From JACRAV01 sp964571235 (GTDB lineage: Bacteria > Zixibacteria > MSB-5A5 > GN15 > FEB-12): 64,000 nucleotides of DNA. Location: NCBI GenBank assembly GCA_964571235.1, contig CAZNAI010000006.1, forward strand, positions 50,516 to 114,515, read 5' to 3'. The notes under the pieces are model-generated. The model did not search any database and had not been told where the DNA came from. It was given only the letters and a program-made list of their open reading frames with translations. Position numbers and translations under genes: made by a program. Below, one piece after another: positions 44,301 to 51,603 of the stretch (its first letter is position 1; every line of letters begins with the position of its first letter).

Positions 44301-46436
44301 AACGGTAACTTCAGTCACTGCCAGATTACTTCGGGCCCCGGCTCACTTTCCGGCGGTAACTGGACCTACACACCGTCTGGTTCGCAAACGGTCAAGGTGG
44401 TTGTGCAGTGTCTTGATTCCTGCGGCGCGAGTTGTGTCGATTCGTTCTATGTGAAGTTCTCGATCAACCGTGTCCCGCTCGCCAACGCCGGCCATGACAC
44501 TTCATTCTTCCTCTGTTCGAGCGGAAATGTCTGCGTGCCGGTGTTCTGTTCCGATATGGACAACAACCTGCAACTCTGCGAGCTGGTCTCTGCGGTCGGA
44601 ACCTATAATTCGGGTTCGGGCATGGTCTGTATCAACGCCGACTATGGCACCGGTACTCCCAAAACGTTCCCGATCATTATGAAGGCGACCGACTCATGCG
44701 GCGCGGTCGATTTCGACACCGCCAATGTGACGGTCCAGTTCAACCATCCGCCGGTTGTTCAGGGACCGCCAAACCTGACGGTTTACCTCGATCAGATCGG
44801 ACAGGTCTGCTTTGATGTCGCGGTGAGCGATCAGGACAACAACATCACATCTGTCACTACTTCGCTTGGCACATATAACTCAGGCATCGGCCAGGTCTGC
44901 TTCAATGCCGACACCACCGGCCTGTACTGTGTGATTGTGACTGCCCAGGATCAGTGCAATGTGGTGAGGGCCGACACGGTCTGCCTCAATGTGCAGATTG
45001 ATGAGTGTATTCACGTCCAGATCGAAAAAGTACACAACGCCATTCAGGGCCAGCATAAGTTGGTCAATATCTACCTAAACGGCGCCGGCAAACCGGTCGG
45101 CGGATTTGAATTCCTGATCGCCTACGACGCCAGCTCGCTGTCGGCGATGGCGGCGACGGAGGGTTCGCTCTTCACTGGTTGCGCCTGGGAGTATTTCACC
45201 TATCGCTTCGGGCCGTTCGGCAACTGCGGTTCCGGATGCCCGTCGGGAATGATCCGAATCAGCGGTGTTGCTGAAACCAACAATGGCGCCTATCACCCGA
45301 CCTGCCTGTTCGACGGTCAGACTGGTGTATTGGCGACAATCGACTTCCTGGTTTCCAACGACCGTACGCTGGAATGCCAGTACGCGCCTGTCCAGTTCTT
45401 CTGGCTGGGATGCGGTGACAACGCTTTCTCAGCGCCGGCTGGCGACACACTCTGGATTTCGCGCTTTGTCTACGACTTTGAGTTCAATGACATAACCGAC
45501 AACTCTTTTGGCTTCCCCGGATACCTTGGTGCTCCTGACCAATGTCTCGTCGGCGGCGGTCCGGGTAAACCGGCGCCGGTCCGGTGTGTTGACTTCACCA
45601 ATGGCGGCGTTGATATAGTCTGCGCCGACTCGATCGACGCTCGCGGCGACGTAAATCTCAACGGCTTGTCGTATGAAATCGCCGACGCGGTGATGTTCAC
45701 CAACTACTTTATTCAGGGACTCTCCGCATTCGTGGGGCATGTCGACGGCTCGGTTGCGGCGACTGATGTCAACGGCGACGGTCTCACGCTGACGGTCGGC
45801 GATCTGGTCTACCTGATTCGCGTGATTGTCGGCGATGCCGCGCAATTGCCGAAACTCAATCCGAGTGCCGTCAATCAAGTCACCTTTAGTGTAGTAGACA
45901 ACGCATTGACGATCACCGATGCTTCATCGGGTGTCGGCGCGGTCTATCTGATTGTCGAAGGAGATGTCCATCCGTCGACGATTGGAGACGGCGAGTCGAT
46001 GGATATGGTCTATCGATACGACGGCGCGGTGACGAGAATTCTGATCGCGACCCGCGGACGGAATTCGCTGGGAACCGGCAAGTTTGTCCAGCTCGACGGC
46101 ATGAAATCAATCAAGTCAATCGAGGCCGGTAGCTTTGAAGGGTATTCGATGAAATCGACGCTCACCAGTCTGCCGACTGAGTTCGCGCTTTCACAGAACT
46201 ACCCGAATCCGTTCAATCCGGTCACGACGCTTGACTTCAGTCTGCCGCACGCCGCTGACTGGAAAGTGCAGATTTACAATATTCTCGGCCAGGTTGTCCA
46301 AACCTGGGGTGACCACGGCGAGGCCGGGTACTACCATATTACCTGGGATGCCGCCAGCTATGCGTCGGGTGTCTACTTCTACCGGTTAACCGCCGGATCG
46401 TACACCTCGACTAAGAAGATGGTGCTCCTGAAGTAG
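38376..46436 (+). CDS. Giant secreted vWA / Cys-rich repeat / cohesin / dockerin protein with sorting domain
   Basis: 2686 residues. Signal peptide MFRRLLIGTCILIGLASLAN. A von Willebrand A domain (about 115-310) has an intact MIDAS start D130xSxS (VVDVSGSMTTDG). An Ig-like module follows, then 20 tandem 80-90-residue beta repeats (about 473-2209) with a consensus of FQC...QIC, SGPGSIDT, VCFTP and TDACG, usually four cysteines each. Next are a cohesin-like domain (about 2212-2400), a dockerin-like pair (GDVNLNGLSYEIADAVMFTN and TDVNGDGLTLTVGDLVYLI) and a Por/type IX-like sorting domain (NYPNPFNPVTTLDFSLP, KKMVLLK). ATG at 38376 with GGGAGG. Likely a surface adhesin or scaffold stabilised by disulfides. 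Confidence 0.93.
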   Translation: MFRRLLIGTCILIGLASLANAQYIIIGPPDDQTIVDTSIHPSAAPLRPTMPIPAATGSSVVTSLDLSQLDCSLFPSICGYVDVLDGSGNPIPGFNADSFCVFQNGVPIPSFTVQQLTAGNCPTSVCLVVDVSGSMTTDGRLTAAKSAMNTFVNNMDVYDQVAIVTFSTCWNVLVNFTSNQTTLHNAINGLTAGGNTAAFDGVYKGVDITRFQLGSKAVIAFTDGVENRSHLCAPNPPDGVTDNTYADDSTAICNLANTGSVPIYTFNLGPIDNTWFNPEAMQAFATGTGGFWAHAPTGASMDSLYTKIKQRLCSRYYICYQSIDTVQNGDIHWTKICRKNGPNCTMCDSLSCQEKAPPEIVRTPATINLSNSCQSPNASINMCAWVTDDDTPKANLVVTLFYRTGPSSYTSVTMTPTGPVSDSTFCATIPASVLKCQSGVDYYITASDGQATVSAPALNPQVSPYHFNLCPTNPPVANAGADQTIFQCNPAQICWAAGCTDADGDLKLCELVSGPGTFNGSQICFTPTNSLDYEFILKATDSCNQIDYDTVVIHYTKNSAPTVSLGADQNVFQCAAAQICVNYTLSDPDNNLNLESLISGPGSIDTVLNRVCFTPAVSGANTIIVQVTDACGLSKRDTVVVTVTLNSAPVCTVPANETIAQCTPTQVCRPYSATDVNGNFRSCSIVSGPGSLSGGNWCYTPSGTQTVNVTIRCEDSCNAYCESSFQIQFNINSAPVIAFGNDTTIFQCTPAQICANYTVSDADNNLTLESLISGPGSIDTVNNRVCFTPAVSGANTIIVQATDACGATKRDTIVVTVNLNAAPTVSLGADQNVFQCAATSICVPYTLSDPNNNLNLESLISGPGSIDTVNNQVCFTPAASGANTIIVQVTDACGLTARDTVVINVTLNGAPTIAFGNDTTLFQCTASSICVTYAVSDPNGIAKITESMISGYGSIDTLNSRVCFTPASSGSYQIIVQAMDSCGATDRDTINVTVTLNSAPVATNPPASVDTFMCASAQICRQFAATDVNGGALTWTKLSGSGTVTSGGLWCFTPATSGSYSVTATVADACGATDTVSMTYNVSLNSAPIIALGANFSTFQCAPAQICLPYTVSDANNNVTVEQIFSGPGVIDTAANTVCYTPPSGGTYTTIVSVTDACGLLHRDTIVVTVTANGAPVITFGNDTSLFLCTPTQVCMSYSISDPNGLGKLTEVLVSGSGSLDSANNKICFTPAVAGIYDFIVSVTDSCGATDRDTIRATITFGQFADITCPAGPISASLCATGQVCQAIAITPPGATVTTTFGTYSGGNLCFQADTSGTYVIRVIASASCGADTCFVTFNVDIGSAANITCPPTQSRFVCAAGTPVCTPITVLGSGATVTVSPVGTYASGSICFNADTSGHYVIKIKASTTCGSDSCFLITDVTIDAAPVAVNPVSPKDTFMCAAAQVCYQFSASDVNGGPLTWTKLSGDGSVTSGGLWCFTPTVSGSYSVTAKVADSCGKADTTTLTYNVTLNSAPNIAFGADTSVTLCVSGSICVPYTISDPNNNVSLEQLLSGPGSIDTVLNKVCFTPASSGSYTLIVNGQDACGAYDRDTIVVNVTINPTATVSCPGAQSKFLCAAGQICFPVTVTGVSPVVSVTPIGSYSAGTVCFTADTSGVYNIQVSVTSACGSASCTYTATVTINQPPVATNPPVSVDTAMCASAQICRQFAATDPNGGALTWTRVSGDGTVSAGGLWCFTPPTSGSYSVVAAVADSCGAADTVTMTYNVTLNAPPVVQLGNDTTLFQCANAAVCVSYTVSDPNNNANLEQLISGPGSIDTVASKVCFTPAGTGTYTIIVGVTDACGATDRDTVVVTIDANDPPVVNAGVDKTIFQCTPTQYCFPITSADPDNNVDSVKLISGPGTLNAGQVCFTPGSSGISTFIIKAFDHCGLTAVDTVKVTVTLNSAPVCNMPNDTTKFFQCAPAQVSLPVSGTDINGNFSHCQITSGPGSLSGGNWTYTPSGSQTVKVVVQCLDSCGASCVDSFYVKFSINRVPLANAGHDTSFFLCSSGNVCVPVFCSDMDNNLQLCELVSAVGTYNSGSGMVCINADYGTGTPKTFPIIMKATDSCGAVDFDTANVTVQFNHPPVVQGPPNLTVYLDQIGQVCFDVAVSDQDNNITSVTTSLGTYNSGIGQVCFNADTTGLYCVIVTAQDQCNVVRADTVCLNVQIDECIHVQIEKVHNAIQGQHKLVNIYLNGAGKPVGGFEFLIAYDASSLSAMAATEGSLFTGCAWEYFTYRFGPFGNCGSGCPSGMIRISGVAETNNGAYHPTCLFDGQTGVLATIDFLVSNDRTLECQYAPVQFFWLGCGDNAFSAPAGDTLWISRFVYDFEFNDITDNSFGFPGYLGAPDQCLVGGGPGKPAPVRCVDFTNGGVDIVCADSIDARGDVNLNGLSYEIADAVMFTNYFIQGLSAFVGHVDGSVAATDVNGDGLTLTVGDLVYLIRVIVGDAAQLPKLNPSAVNQVTFSVVDNALTITDASSGVGAVYLIVEGDVHPSTIGDGESMDMVYRYDGAVTRILIATRGRNSLGTGKFVQLDGMKSIKSIEAGSFEGYSMKSTLTSLPTEFALSQNYPNPFNPVTTLDFSLPHAADWKVQIYNILGQVVQTWGDHGEAGYYHITWDAASYASGVYFYRLTAGSYTSTKKMVLLK
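39792..45002 (+). repeat. Twenty tandem coding repeats (about 240-270 bp each)
   Basis: The repeats fall into recognisable subtypes. Repeats 7, 12 and 15 (DTFMCASAQIC type, TWTKLSG) match each other; so do 8, 13 and 16; 3 and 18; and the short repeats 10, 11 and 14. Subtype order shows block duplication. Repeats 2, 4 and 5 are close in DNA, sharing runs such as AATCGCTGATTTCCGGACCG. Confidence 0.9.
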
Positions 46437-46463
46437 CGCTTTGAAATTTTCGCTTCTTTGAAG

Positions 46464-46495
46464 CCGCGCCCTCATTCGAAGGCGCGGTTTTTTTT
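46464..46495 (+). terminator. Rho-independent terminator of the giant gene
   Basis: CCGCGCC, a 10-nt loop, GGCGCGG, then eight T residues, 28 nt after the stop codon. Confidence 0.92.
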
Positions 46496-46566
46496 GAGTG
46501 GCAATCGAGAGCCGACTATCTGAGATTCGGCCCTAAAATGGAGAAGAGCCATCCAGAAAATAGCAA

Positions 46567-46594
46567 CGCCGGAGATCGCGATTGATCTCCGGCG
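46567..46594 (-). terminator. Probable terminator of the fasciclin transcript
   Basis: CGCCGGAGATC, a 6-nt loop, GATCTCCGGCG: perfect 11-bp stem. On the minus strand it is followed by TTGCTATTTT. It lies 36 nt past the fasciclin stop. Confidence 0.75.
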
Positions 46595-46629
46595 CCGGGT
46601 GTCAAGTCTAGTTGTCGAGTCGGCTTCAA

Positions 46630-47649
46630 CTACGGTACAAGTACGCCATCGATGATGTGTAACACCCCGTTGCGGGCGAGAATATCAACGTACAGCACGT
46701 TGGCTTGGTTGATTTTTACGCCACCGTTGACCACTGCGATACTGACTTTCTCGCCGCTGGCCATTGTCGCTTCAGTCAATTTGACCACATCAGCCGCCTT
46801 GACACGCCCCGGTGTGACATGGTACAACAGGATCTTGCCAAGGGCCGTCGGATCGGCAATAAGCGATTCTAGGGTGCCGGCAGGAAGGGCCGCGAAGGCC
46901 GATTCAGTCGGGCCAAAGAGAGTGAACGGTCCTTGAGTGGTAAGGGTGTTCTGAAGTCCGGCCACTCGCACGGCCGTAGCTAATGTCGGAAGACCGGCCA
47001 AGCGCGACACCGTGTAAAGCGATAGATATCGGGTCAGCCAATTGAGCTGGCCATTGCGGATGGCGTTCACAACCCAGCCGCTCCCCAATGACGCAGTAGC
47101 TCCCTCAATACCGGTGCGCGAGGAACCGCCAGCCGACGGAATCATGACGGCGTCAATCACATGAATGATGCCGTTAGTCGCTTTAATGTCAGTCACGGTG
47201 ACCAGGGCATTGTCGATCATCACCTTGCCGTCAATTACCGTGATGGAAAGATTGGAGCCGTTGAGTGTGGCGGCGCTGGTTAGTTTGACCACTTCCGCGG
47301 CGGTAACCGCTCCGGGCACCACATGATAGGTAAGGATCGCAGTCAGCGCATCCTTGTCATTCAAGAGCGCGGCTACGGTTCCTTCCGGAAGTTTGGCAAA
47401 TGCCTCGTCGGTCGGAGCGAAAACAGTAATCGGTCCGGCTCCTTTGAGAGCACCAACCAGATCGGCCGCTTCAGCCGCCGCCAGCAAGGTTGTGAAGTTA
47501 CCGGTAGCGGTTGCGGTCTCGACGATGTCCAGTTTCGGTTCGGTATTGCTCTGAACAGGGTTCTTGTTTTGGTCGTCGCTACACCCGACCAGCCCGATCG
47601 AGGCGACAGCCAGTGAGGCCATCAGCAGTCTAAGTTTTCTCGTAAGCAT
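46630..47649 (-). CDS. Lipoprotein with two fasciclin (FAS1) domains
   Basis: 339 residues. Lipoprotein signal MLTRKLRLLMASLAVASIGL with lipobox Cys at residue 23. Two FAS1 domains follow: the first at about 40-170 (TGNFTTLLAAAEAADLVGAL, ITVFAPTDEAFAKLPEGTVA, LTYHVVPGAVTAAEVVKL), the second at about 200-339 (GPFTLFGPTESAFAALPAGT, ILLYHVTPGRVKAADVVKLT, GVLHIIDGVLVP). FAS1 domains mediate adhesion or matrix binding. Envelope-located. The DUF378 gene is upstream on the same strand (57 nt), and the B12-type regulator diverges from that gene, so both may be controlled by it. Function beyond adhesion unknown. Confidence 0.95.
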   Translation of the reverse strand: MLTRKLRLLMASLAVASIGLVGCSDDQNKNPVQSNTEPKLDIVETATATGNFTTLLAAAEAADLVGALKGAGPITVFAPTDEAFAKLPEGTVAALLNDKDALTAILTYHVVPGAVTAAEVVKLTSAATLNGSNLSITVIDGKVMIDNALVTVTDIKATNGIIHVIDAVMIPSAGGSSRTGIEGATASLGSGWVVNAIRNGQLNWLTRYLSLYTVSRLAGLPTLATAVRVAGLQNTLTTQGPFTLFGPTESAFAALPAGTLESLIADPTALGKILLYHVTPGRVKAADVVKLTEATMASGEKVSIAVVNGGVKINQANVLYVDILARNGVLHIIDGVLVP

Positions 47650-47706
47650 CGTTCGTTCTCCGTTTGAGTTGTTGTTATTACTTAGTTATTCAGCTCTTGT
47701 TGTATG

Positions 47707-47916
47707 TCAGACGGTTGCCCACCGACGCTGAATCGATTTCCACTGGATCAACTGGTAAAGGGCACAAAGGCCAACCACGGCATAGACCAACCGACTGAGC
47801 AAGGTGGCATCGCCGAACAGGGCGGCTACCAGATCAAAGTTAAGAATCCCAACCAATCCCCAGTTGAGCCCCCCGACGACCAGCAGAGCGACAACAATGA
47901 CATCTAATGTTTTCAT
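47707..47916 (-). CDS. DUF378 small membrane protein
   Basis: 69 residues with two transmembrane helices (IVVALLVVGGLNWGLVGILN; LLSRLVYAVVGLCALYQL). GGLNWGLVG and YAVVGL are the hallmarks of DUF378 (YuzA-like) proteins, whose role is unknown. GGAGAAA precedes the ATG. It is the first gene of a probable two-gene transcript with the fasciclin lipoprotein, reading away from the CarH-like regulator across 263 bp that contain direct repeats. Confidence 0.92.
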   Translation of the reverse strand: MKTLDVIVVALLVVGGLNWGLVGILNFDLVAALFGDATLLSRLVYAVVGLCALYQLIQWKSIQRRWATV

Positions 47917-47953
47917 CTGTTTCTCCTTCTGTAGAATATGGTGCTGTTTATGT

Positions 47954-47975
47954 TTTGTCTAATCTTTGACTAATT
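47954..47975. promoter_or_regulatory. Two 11-bp direct repeats before DUF378 (candidate CarH-type operator)
   Basis: TTTGTCTAATC and TTTGACTAATT are adjacent (9 of 11 identical), with exact 11-bp spacing, 38 bp upstream of the DUF378 start. CarH of Thermus is known to bind runs of 11-bp direct repeats. The link to this regulator is inferred. Confidence 0.55.
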
Positions 47976-48125
47976 AAACCCTGAGAGCCCGAAAAAGTTC
48001 TCCATCTCGTAAGAAAAGTCAATAATTCTTCTAATATGTTGTGATGTAATGTTTTACTGTTTGCATGGCTCGACTTGGTGAGAAACGGGAACCAGTATTT
48101 GACTTTCCTGTTGTCTCGTTATGAC

Positions 48126-48147
48126 ATTTGATTATTATTTGTCTATA
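48126..48147. promoter_or_regulatory. Two 11-bp direct repeats before the B12-type regulator
   Basis: ATTTGATTATT and ATTTGTCTATA are adjacent, with the same TTTG start and 11-bp period as the repeats at 47954. More half-sites (TTTGACT at 48098, TTGTCT at 48111) lie nearby. TTGTCT (48111-48116), a 16-nt spacer and TATTAT (48133-48138) could be the promoter, overlapped by the repeats. Confidence 0.5.
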
Positions 48148-48179
48148 TGTTGGTTTGGTGACGTGAAAACAGTGGTGCA

Positions 48180-49121
48180 ATGAGTAATCTATCAAAGTCT
48201 GCCGATTTGGGCATTGAAGTAGTAGCGCAACGCTCTGGATTGAGCCAGCATCTGATTCGCATGTGGGAGCGACGATACGGCGCGGTCAGACCAACTCGAA
48301 CGGATTCGAATCGTCGCCTCTATTCCGAGGCGGATGTACATCGTCTGGGCCTTTTGAATCTCGCAGTACAGGCAGGACACCGCATCGGCGATGTCGCCGC
48401 GGTATCAACTGGTAAACTCGAGCAGTTGGTGGAGAAACTCTCGATCGGCCTTCCGGAGTCGTTGCCAGTTCCTTCACCAGCCTACTCGCAGGACGTGGCA
48501 AACGCGATCGAGGCGATTGTTCGGTTCGACACGAATGCGTTGGAGACTCTTCTATCGCGGGCAGAAGTTGATTTGGGTTCAGCCAGAATGCTTGAGAAAG
48601 TTGTTCTGCCGCTTTTGGAAGCTCTCGGTCAGCAGTGGAAAGATGGCGATATCCGCGTGGCGCATGAACACATGGCAACGGCGGCAATCCGAAATCACTT
48701 GGGCGCGATGTTATCAGTTATCAGATATCCGGATCGAGCCCCCGTACTAGTGACAGCGACTCCAGCCGGACAACTTCATGAGATGGGGGCGTTGGTCGCT
48801 ACCGTAGCGGCGGCGCTCGAAGGATGGCGCCCGATTTTTTTGGGGCCAAACCTGCCAGCCGACGAGATAGCCGGTGCCGCACTGAAATCGGGGGCGCGGG
48901 CGATCGCCATAAGTTTGGTTTTTCCTGCCGATGATCCCCGGCTCGCGAGCGAACTGGTACGTCTCCGACATCTGATGGGTCAAGACTTCGCGTTGCTTGT
49001 TGGTGGCAGAGCCGCGCAATCTTATGGCAAAACTCTTGAAGTGATTAAAGCAATCCAGACTTCAGGCATCGGATCATTTCGACAACAGCTTGATCGCCTT
49101 CGGACTCCTGGCGACCGATAG
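48180..49121 (+). CDS. CarH/LitR-like MerR-family regulator with B12-binding (photoreceptor) domain
   Basis: 313 residues. MerR helix-turn-helix at about 10-75 (VVAQRSGLSQHLIRMWERRY, TDSNRRLYSEADVHRLGLLN). A four-helix domain follows with the Wx9EH motif (W153, E163, H164) that caps adenosylcobalamin in CarH. A Rossmann B12 domain has H200 in QLHEMG as candidate lower ligand; spacing H164-H200 resembles CarH (H142-H177). The usual acidic residue before the histidine is Gln. CarH binds DNA in the dark and releases it in light. It diverges from DUF378-fasciclin across direct repeats. Targets elsewhere (carotenoid genes) are not in the window. Confidence 0.88.
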   Translation: MSNLSKSADLGIEVVAQRSGLSQHLIRMWERRYGAVRPTRTDSNRRLYSEADVHRLGLLNLAVQAGHRIGDVAAVSTGKLEQLVEKLSIGLPESLPVPSPAYSQDVANAIEAIVRFDTNALETLLSRAEVDLGSARMLEKVVLPLLEALGQQWKDGDIRVAHEHMATAAIRNHLGAMLSVIRYPDRAPVLVTATPAGQLHEMGALVATVAAALEGWRPIFLGPNLPADEIAGAALKSGARAIAISLVFPADDPRLASELVRLRHLMGQDFALLVGGRAAQSYGKTLEVIKAIQTSGIGSFRQQLDRLRTPGDR

Positions 49122-49207
49122 TTTCCGGACAAACGGACAGGATAAAACAGATGGTTCCGATCAGAGAGTCCTATCGACAATGAAGTTCCAACGGGATACT
49201 GGCTATG

Positions 49208-49242
49208 AAAAAAGGCGGCCTATTCTCAGCGGTCGCTTTTTC
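49208..49242. terminator. Possible terminator between convergent regulator and HDOD genes
   Basis: AAAAAAGGCGGCC and GGTCGCTTTTT pair with one bulge and one G-U pair. A and T runs on both sides suit both strands. The T-tract on the plus strand follows the stem directly. Confidence 0.5.
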
Positions 49243-49269
49243 TTCTGGTAATTGTCCGTCGCCTCGACT

Positions 49270-50136
49270 CTATCTGGTTCCGACCCCTTGCGACACCGCC
49301 TCGGGGGAGAGACCGACAAACGACGAAAGCTGGTTGGTGACTCCCAGCGCGTCCGTGTACGTCCGATCAAACGCCGACGGCGTCGAGTCGCCTTTGCGCA
49401 GTTGACGATCGTGTTCCGATGCCCACGCCAGGTGCACTGCGGCATTGGCGTCAAGGGACGCGTTCCCCGATTTTGACGGCGTATAATGGTAAGCGACCGC
49501 GTCGACAATTTTCACCGGCAATCCCCAGGTGGCAAGAAGATAGGCTCCGATACTTGCGTCATCGGCTCCCAGTATCTGCTCCTGAGCCCGATGCAGAGTA
49601 ATGGAATCCTGTTTGCTCATATGTATCGACTTCTCGAACTCCGTGGAGAAATTTGTCAGCAGAATCAACTTGCCGACATCGTGTAACAACCCGGCAATCA
49701 GCGCATCCTCTACTTCCTGTCGTTTCAGGCCGAAAGAATACGCGATGAACCGGGACTTGGTTCCCACGTTAACGGCGCGGCCATATATCTCGTGCGGATG
49801 AAACCCTTGTATCTTTGCCGATACCTCAATTTGGTACGCTCCGGCCGCGAGGGCGATACCGCGGACATTTTCAACTCCGATCATGTTAAGCGCCTGCAGG
49901 ACACTTTCGATGGGAGTCCGCAGTCCGAACATCGCCGAGTTTGCCACCTGCAGTAATTTGGCGGTGATTGCCGCGTCGCTTGTGACAATAGCCGCAATAC
50001 GCGACATGGAAACATCAGCTTTGCCGAGTTCTGTGGTCAACTTGCCGTATGTTTCGGGAAGGGTTGGCAAATCATGTATCGCGGCGACACGCTCTCGCAA
50101 AGCAGGATCCTGGATAAGTTGCAGGCGGCTGGACAT
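49270..50136 (-). CDS. HDOD-domain signalling protein
   Basis: 288 residues. HDOD domain at about 20-220: LPTLPETYGKLTTELGK, VTSDAAITAKLLQVANSAMF, then VLQALNMIGVENVRGIALAA. It includes LIAGLLHDVGKLILL, an HD pair as in HD hydrolases; HDOD domains often lack activity and act in signalling. The rest is helical with YLLATWGLPVKIVDAVAYHY. Cytoplasmic, stand-alone, with no GGDEF or response-regulator partner in view. GGAG lies before the ATG at 50136. Role likely in stress or motility signalling, by family only. Confidence 0.93.
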   Translation of the reverse strand: MSSRLQLIQDPALRERVAAIHDLPTLPETYGKLTTELGKADVSMSRIAAIVTSDAAITAKLLQVANSAMFGLRTPIESVLQALNMIGVENVRGIALAAGAYQIEVSAKIQGFHPHEIYGRAVNVGTKSRFIAYSFGLKRQEVEDALIAGLLHDVGKLILLTNFSTEFEKSIHMSKQDSITLHRAQEQILGADDASIGAYLLATWGLPVKIVDAVAYHYTPSKSGNASLDANAAVHLAWASEHDRQLRKGDSTPSAFDRTYTDALGVTNQLSSFVGLSPEAVSQGVGTR

Positions 50137-50259
50137 CGTGGTGGCTCCGGTTCTAATGGTGTATCTTTTCAGACAGCGAGTATCGTAAGCGTATATCGGC
50201 AGAAACTGTCGACTCTTTGATCCTGCACCTACGACGACCGACCGAACTATTAATATCGA

Positions 50260-50307
50260 CGCCGCCGGGCCCTCTCGCGTCAGGTTGGGCGATATGGGCC
50301 GGCGGCG
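50260..50307. terminator. Long hairpin after the DUF3570 gene
   Basis: CGCCGCCGGGCCC and GGGCCGGCGGCG pair around a 23-nt loop with a small offset. It lies 6 bp from the DUF3570 stop on the minus strand. The tail (TCGATATTAATAG) is only weakly T-rich. Confidence 0.5.
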
Positions 50308-50313
50308 CTGGAT

Positions 50314-51603
50314 TCAAATAATATCGTGGCCGAGCGATACCCGAAGCATGAGCGCTCTAATGTTCGGAAACAGAGAAAACGTGGTAAGCGGGCCGAACGC
50401 TTCCGGCGGACTCTGATCGCCGCTTTGCAAGTAGTACTCGGCAGAGAGAGTCAAGCTCGAGTGTTTCCCCGACGGAAATGAGTAAGACAGGCCATAGGTA
50501 AAAGCAGTGAATGTAGCCAGGCGGGCATCGGCGCTGGCATACTCCGGACGAGACTGACCCTGCACTAAGAACGGGCGCGAAAAGTCCGCTCGCGATTGAC
50601 GATACCATCGGGCGCGAGGTTCAAGTGACTTGGTCGCGGACAATTGTAATTTCACAGACAGATCGGCGGTGTGCGACTGGACTCCCCAGTCGTCGCGATA
50701 ATATCGGTACCCGGTTTGAGCTATGGTCCCCGCAACATGACTGCGCAGATCGAAAGCGCCGGCGATACCAGTTCGGCGATTGGGTCGCTTCTCAAATAAG
50801 TGACCGACCGGTTCACCGGCATCTGCCGAGTCGATCGGTTGCACGACAGAAATCTGTTTATACGGATCGGTGAGATACCCCTCGGCGTGATTGATCGAGA
50901 GATTCCAACGAGCCAACGTCCGTGTCGACATTACTTTGGAGTATGACAGCGCCAGATCGTACTGATCTTTGGGCCGCGCTCCGTTTCCAAGTAACCTCCC
51001 GTTGTCGTTGTCCATAACGGTATCTGTTGGCGCATAGGCGGTGGGCACGCCTCCGTTAGGATTATACGAATCGTGATTGAATGATCCCGCCACACCAATA
51101 CTTGACTTAAGATCGTGAAAATCAAAAACAAGACCACCATTCAGCCCGAGCGATTTGTAATCATGTTCGCTCGATCCGCTGATTCCGACCATCGCTTCAG
51201 TGTTGAGACTCAACCGACGAGCCAGCCCAAACTGGGCGGCAAAGCGGGTATCGCTGAAATTCTCGTCGCGCGGAATCTGGCCGGCGGGAACAACCACCGT
51301 TGAACCACCGGAGGGGCGCGTGACCGTCTGCGCCTGTTTCGACGGTGACCCGCCGGTTGGCGAAGCGCCGGTGAGACCGTCATAAGTTAATCGGAGCGAA
51401 AAACGATCGCCGTTGTTCAGACTTCGCTGAAGCGAATAGACAATCTCGGTTGCCCGAATTCGGTCGCGCTCGGAATAGAGCAGGACCGAAGTCTCCGAGT
51501 GACCGGCTCCGGCCGCATTCAGCGGCGATGCGCCAATTAGCGAGGCTGTGGCCGTGGCCAACGCGCGGCGAATTGAGCGATGGCAATTCAGTTGCATCCG
51601 CAT
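50314..51603 (-). CDS. DUF3570 outer-membrane beta-barrel protein
   Basis: 429 residues with a signal-like N-terminus (RRALATATASLIGASPLNAA) and repeated amphipathic strands, ending in an SLGHDII strand. LLYSERDRIRATEIVYSLQR and GDRFSLRLTYDGLTGASPTG are marks of DUF3570, as is the PSKQAQTVTRPSG segment. In other genomes DUF3570 occurs with DUF4266 and ApbE flavin transferase, forming an envelope redox module. Here DUF4266 is directly upstream, overlapping by 16 nt in another frame; ApbE is not in the window. Outer-membrane position is inferred from the strand pattern. Confidence 0.88.
   Translation of the reverse strand: MRMQLNCHRSIRRALATATASLIGASPLNAAGAGHSETSVLLYSERDRIRATEIVYSLQRSLNNGDRFSLRLTYDGLTGASPTGGSPSKQAQTVTRPSGGSTVVVPAGQIPRDENFSDTRFAAQFGLARRLSLNTEAMVGISGSSEHDYKSLGLNGGLVFDFHDLKSSIGVAGSFNHDSYNPNGGVPTAYAPTDTVMDNDNGRLLGNGARPKDQYDLALSYSKVMSTRTLARWNLSINHAEGYLTDPYKQISVVQPIDSADAGEPVGHLFEKRPNRRTGIAGAFDLRSHVAGTIAQTGYRYYRDDWGVQSHTADLSVKLQLSATKSLEPRARWYRQSRADFSRPFLVQGQSRPEYASADARLATFTAFTYGLSYSFPSGKHSSLTLSAEYYLQSGDQSPPEAFGPLTTFSLFPNIRALMLRVSLGHDII

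Noticed and set aside
39792..45002. Regular repeats suggesting a CRISPR or satellite array
   Set aside because: The period is about 240-270 bp, fully coding in one frame, with protein-level conservation; no short repeats with unique spacers.
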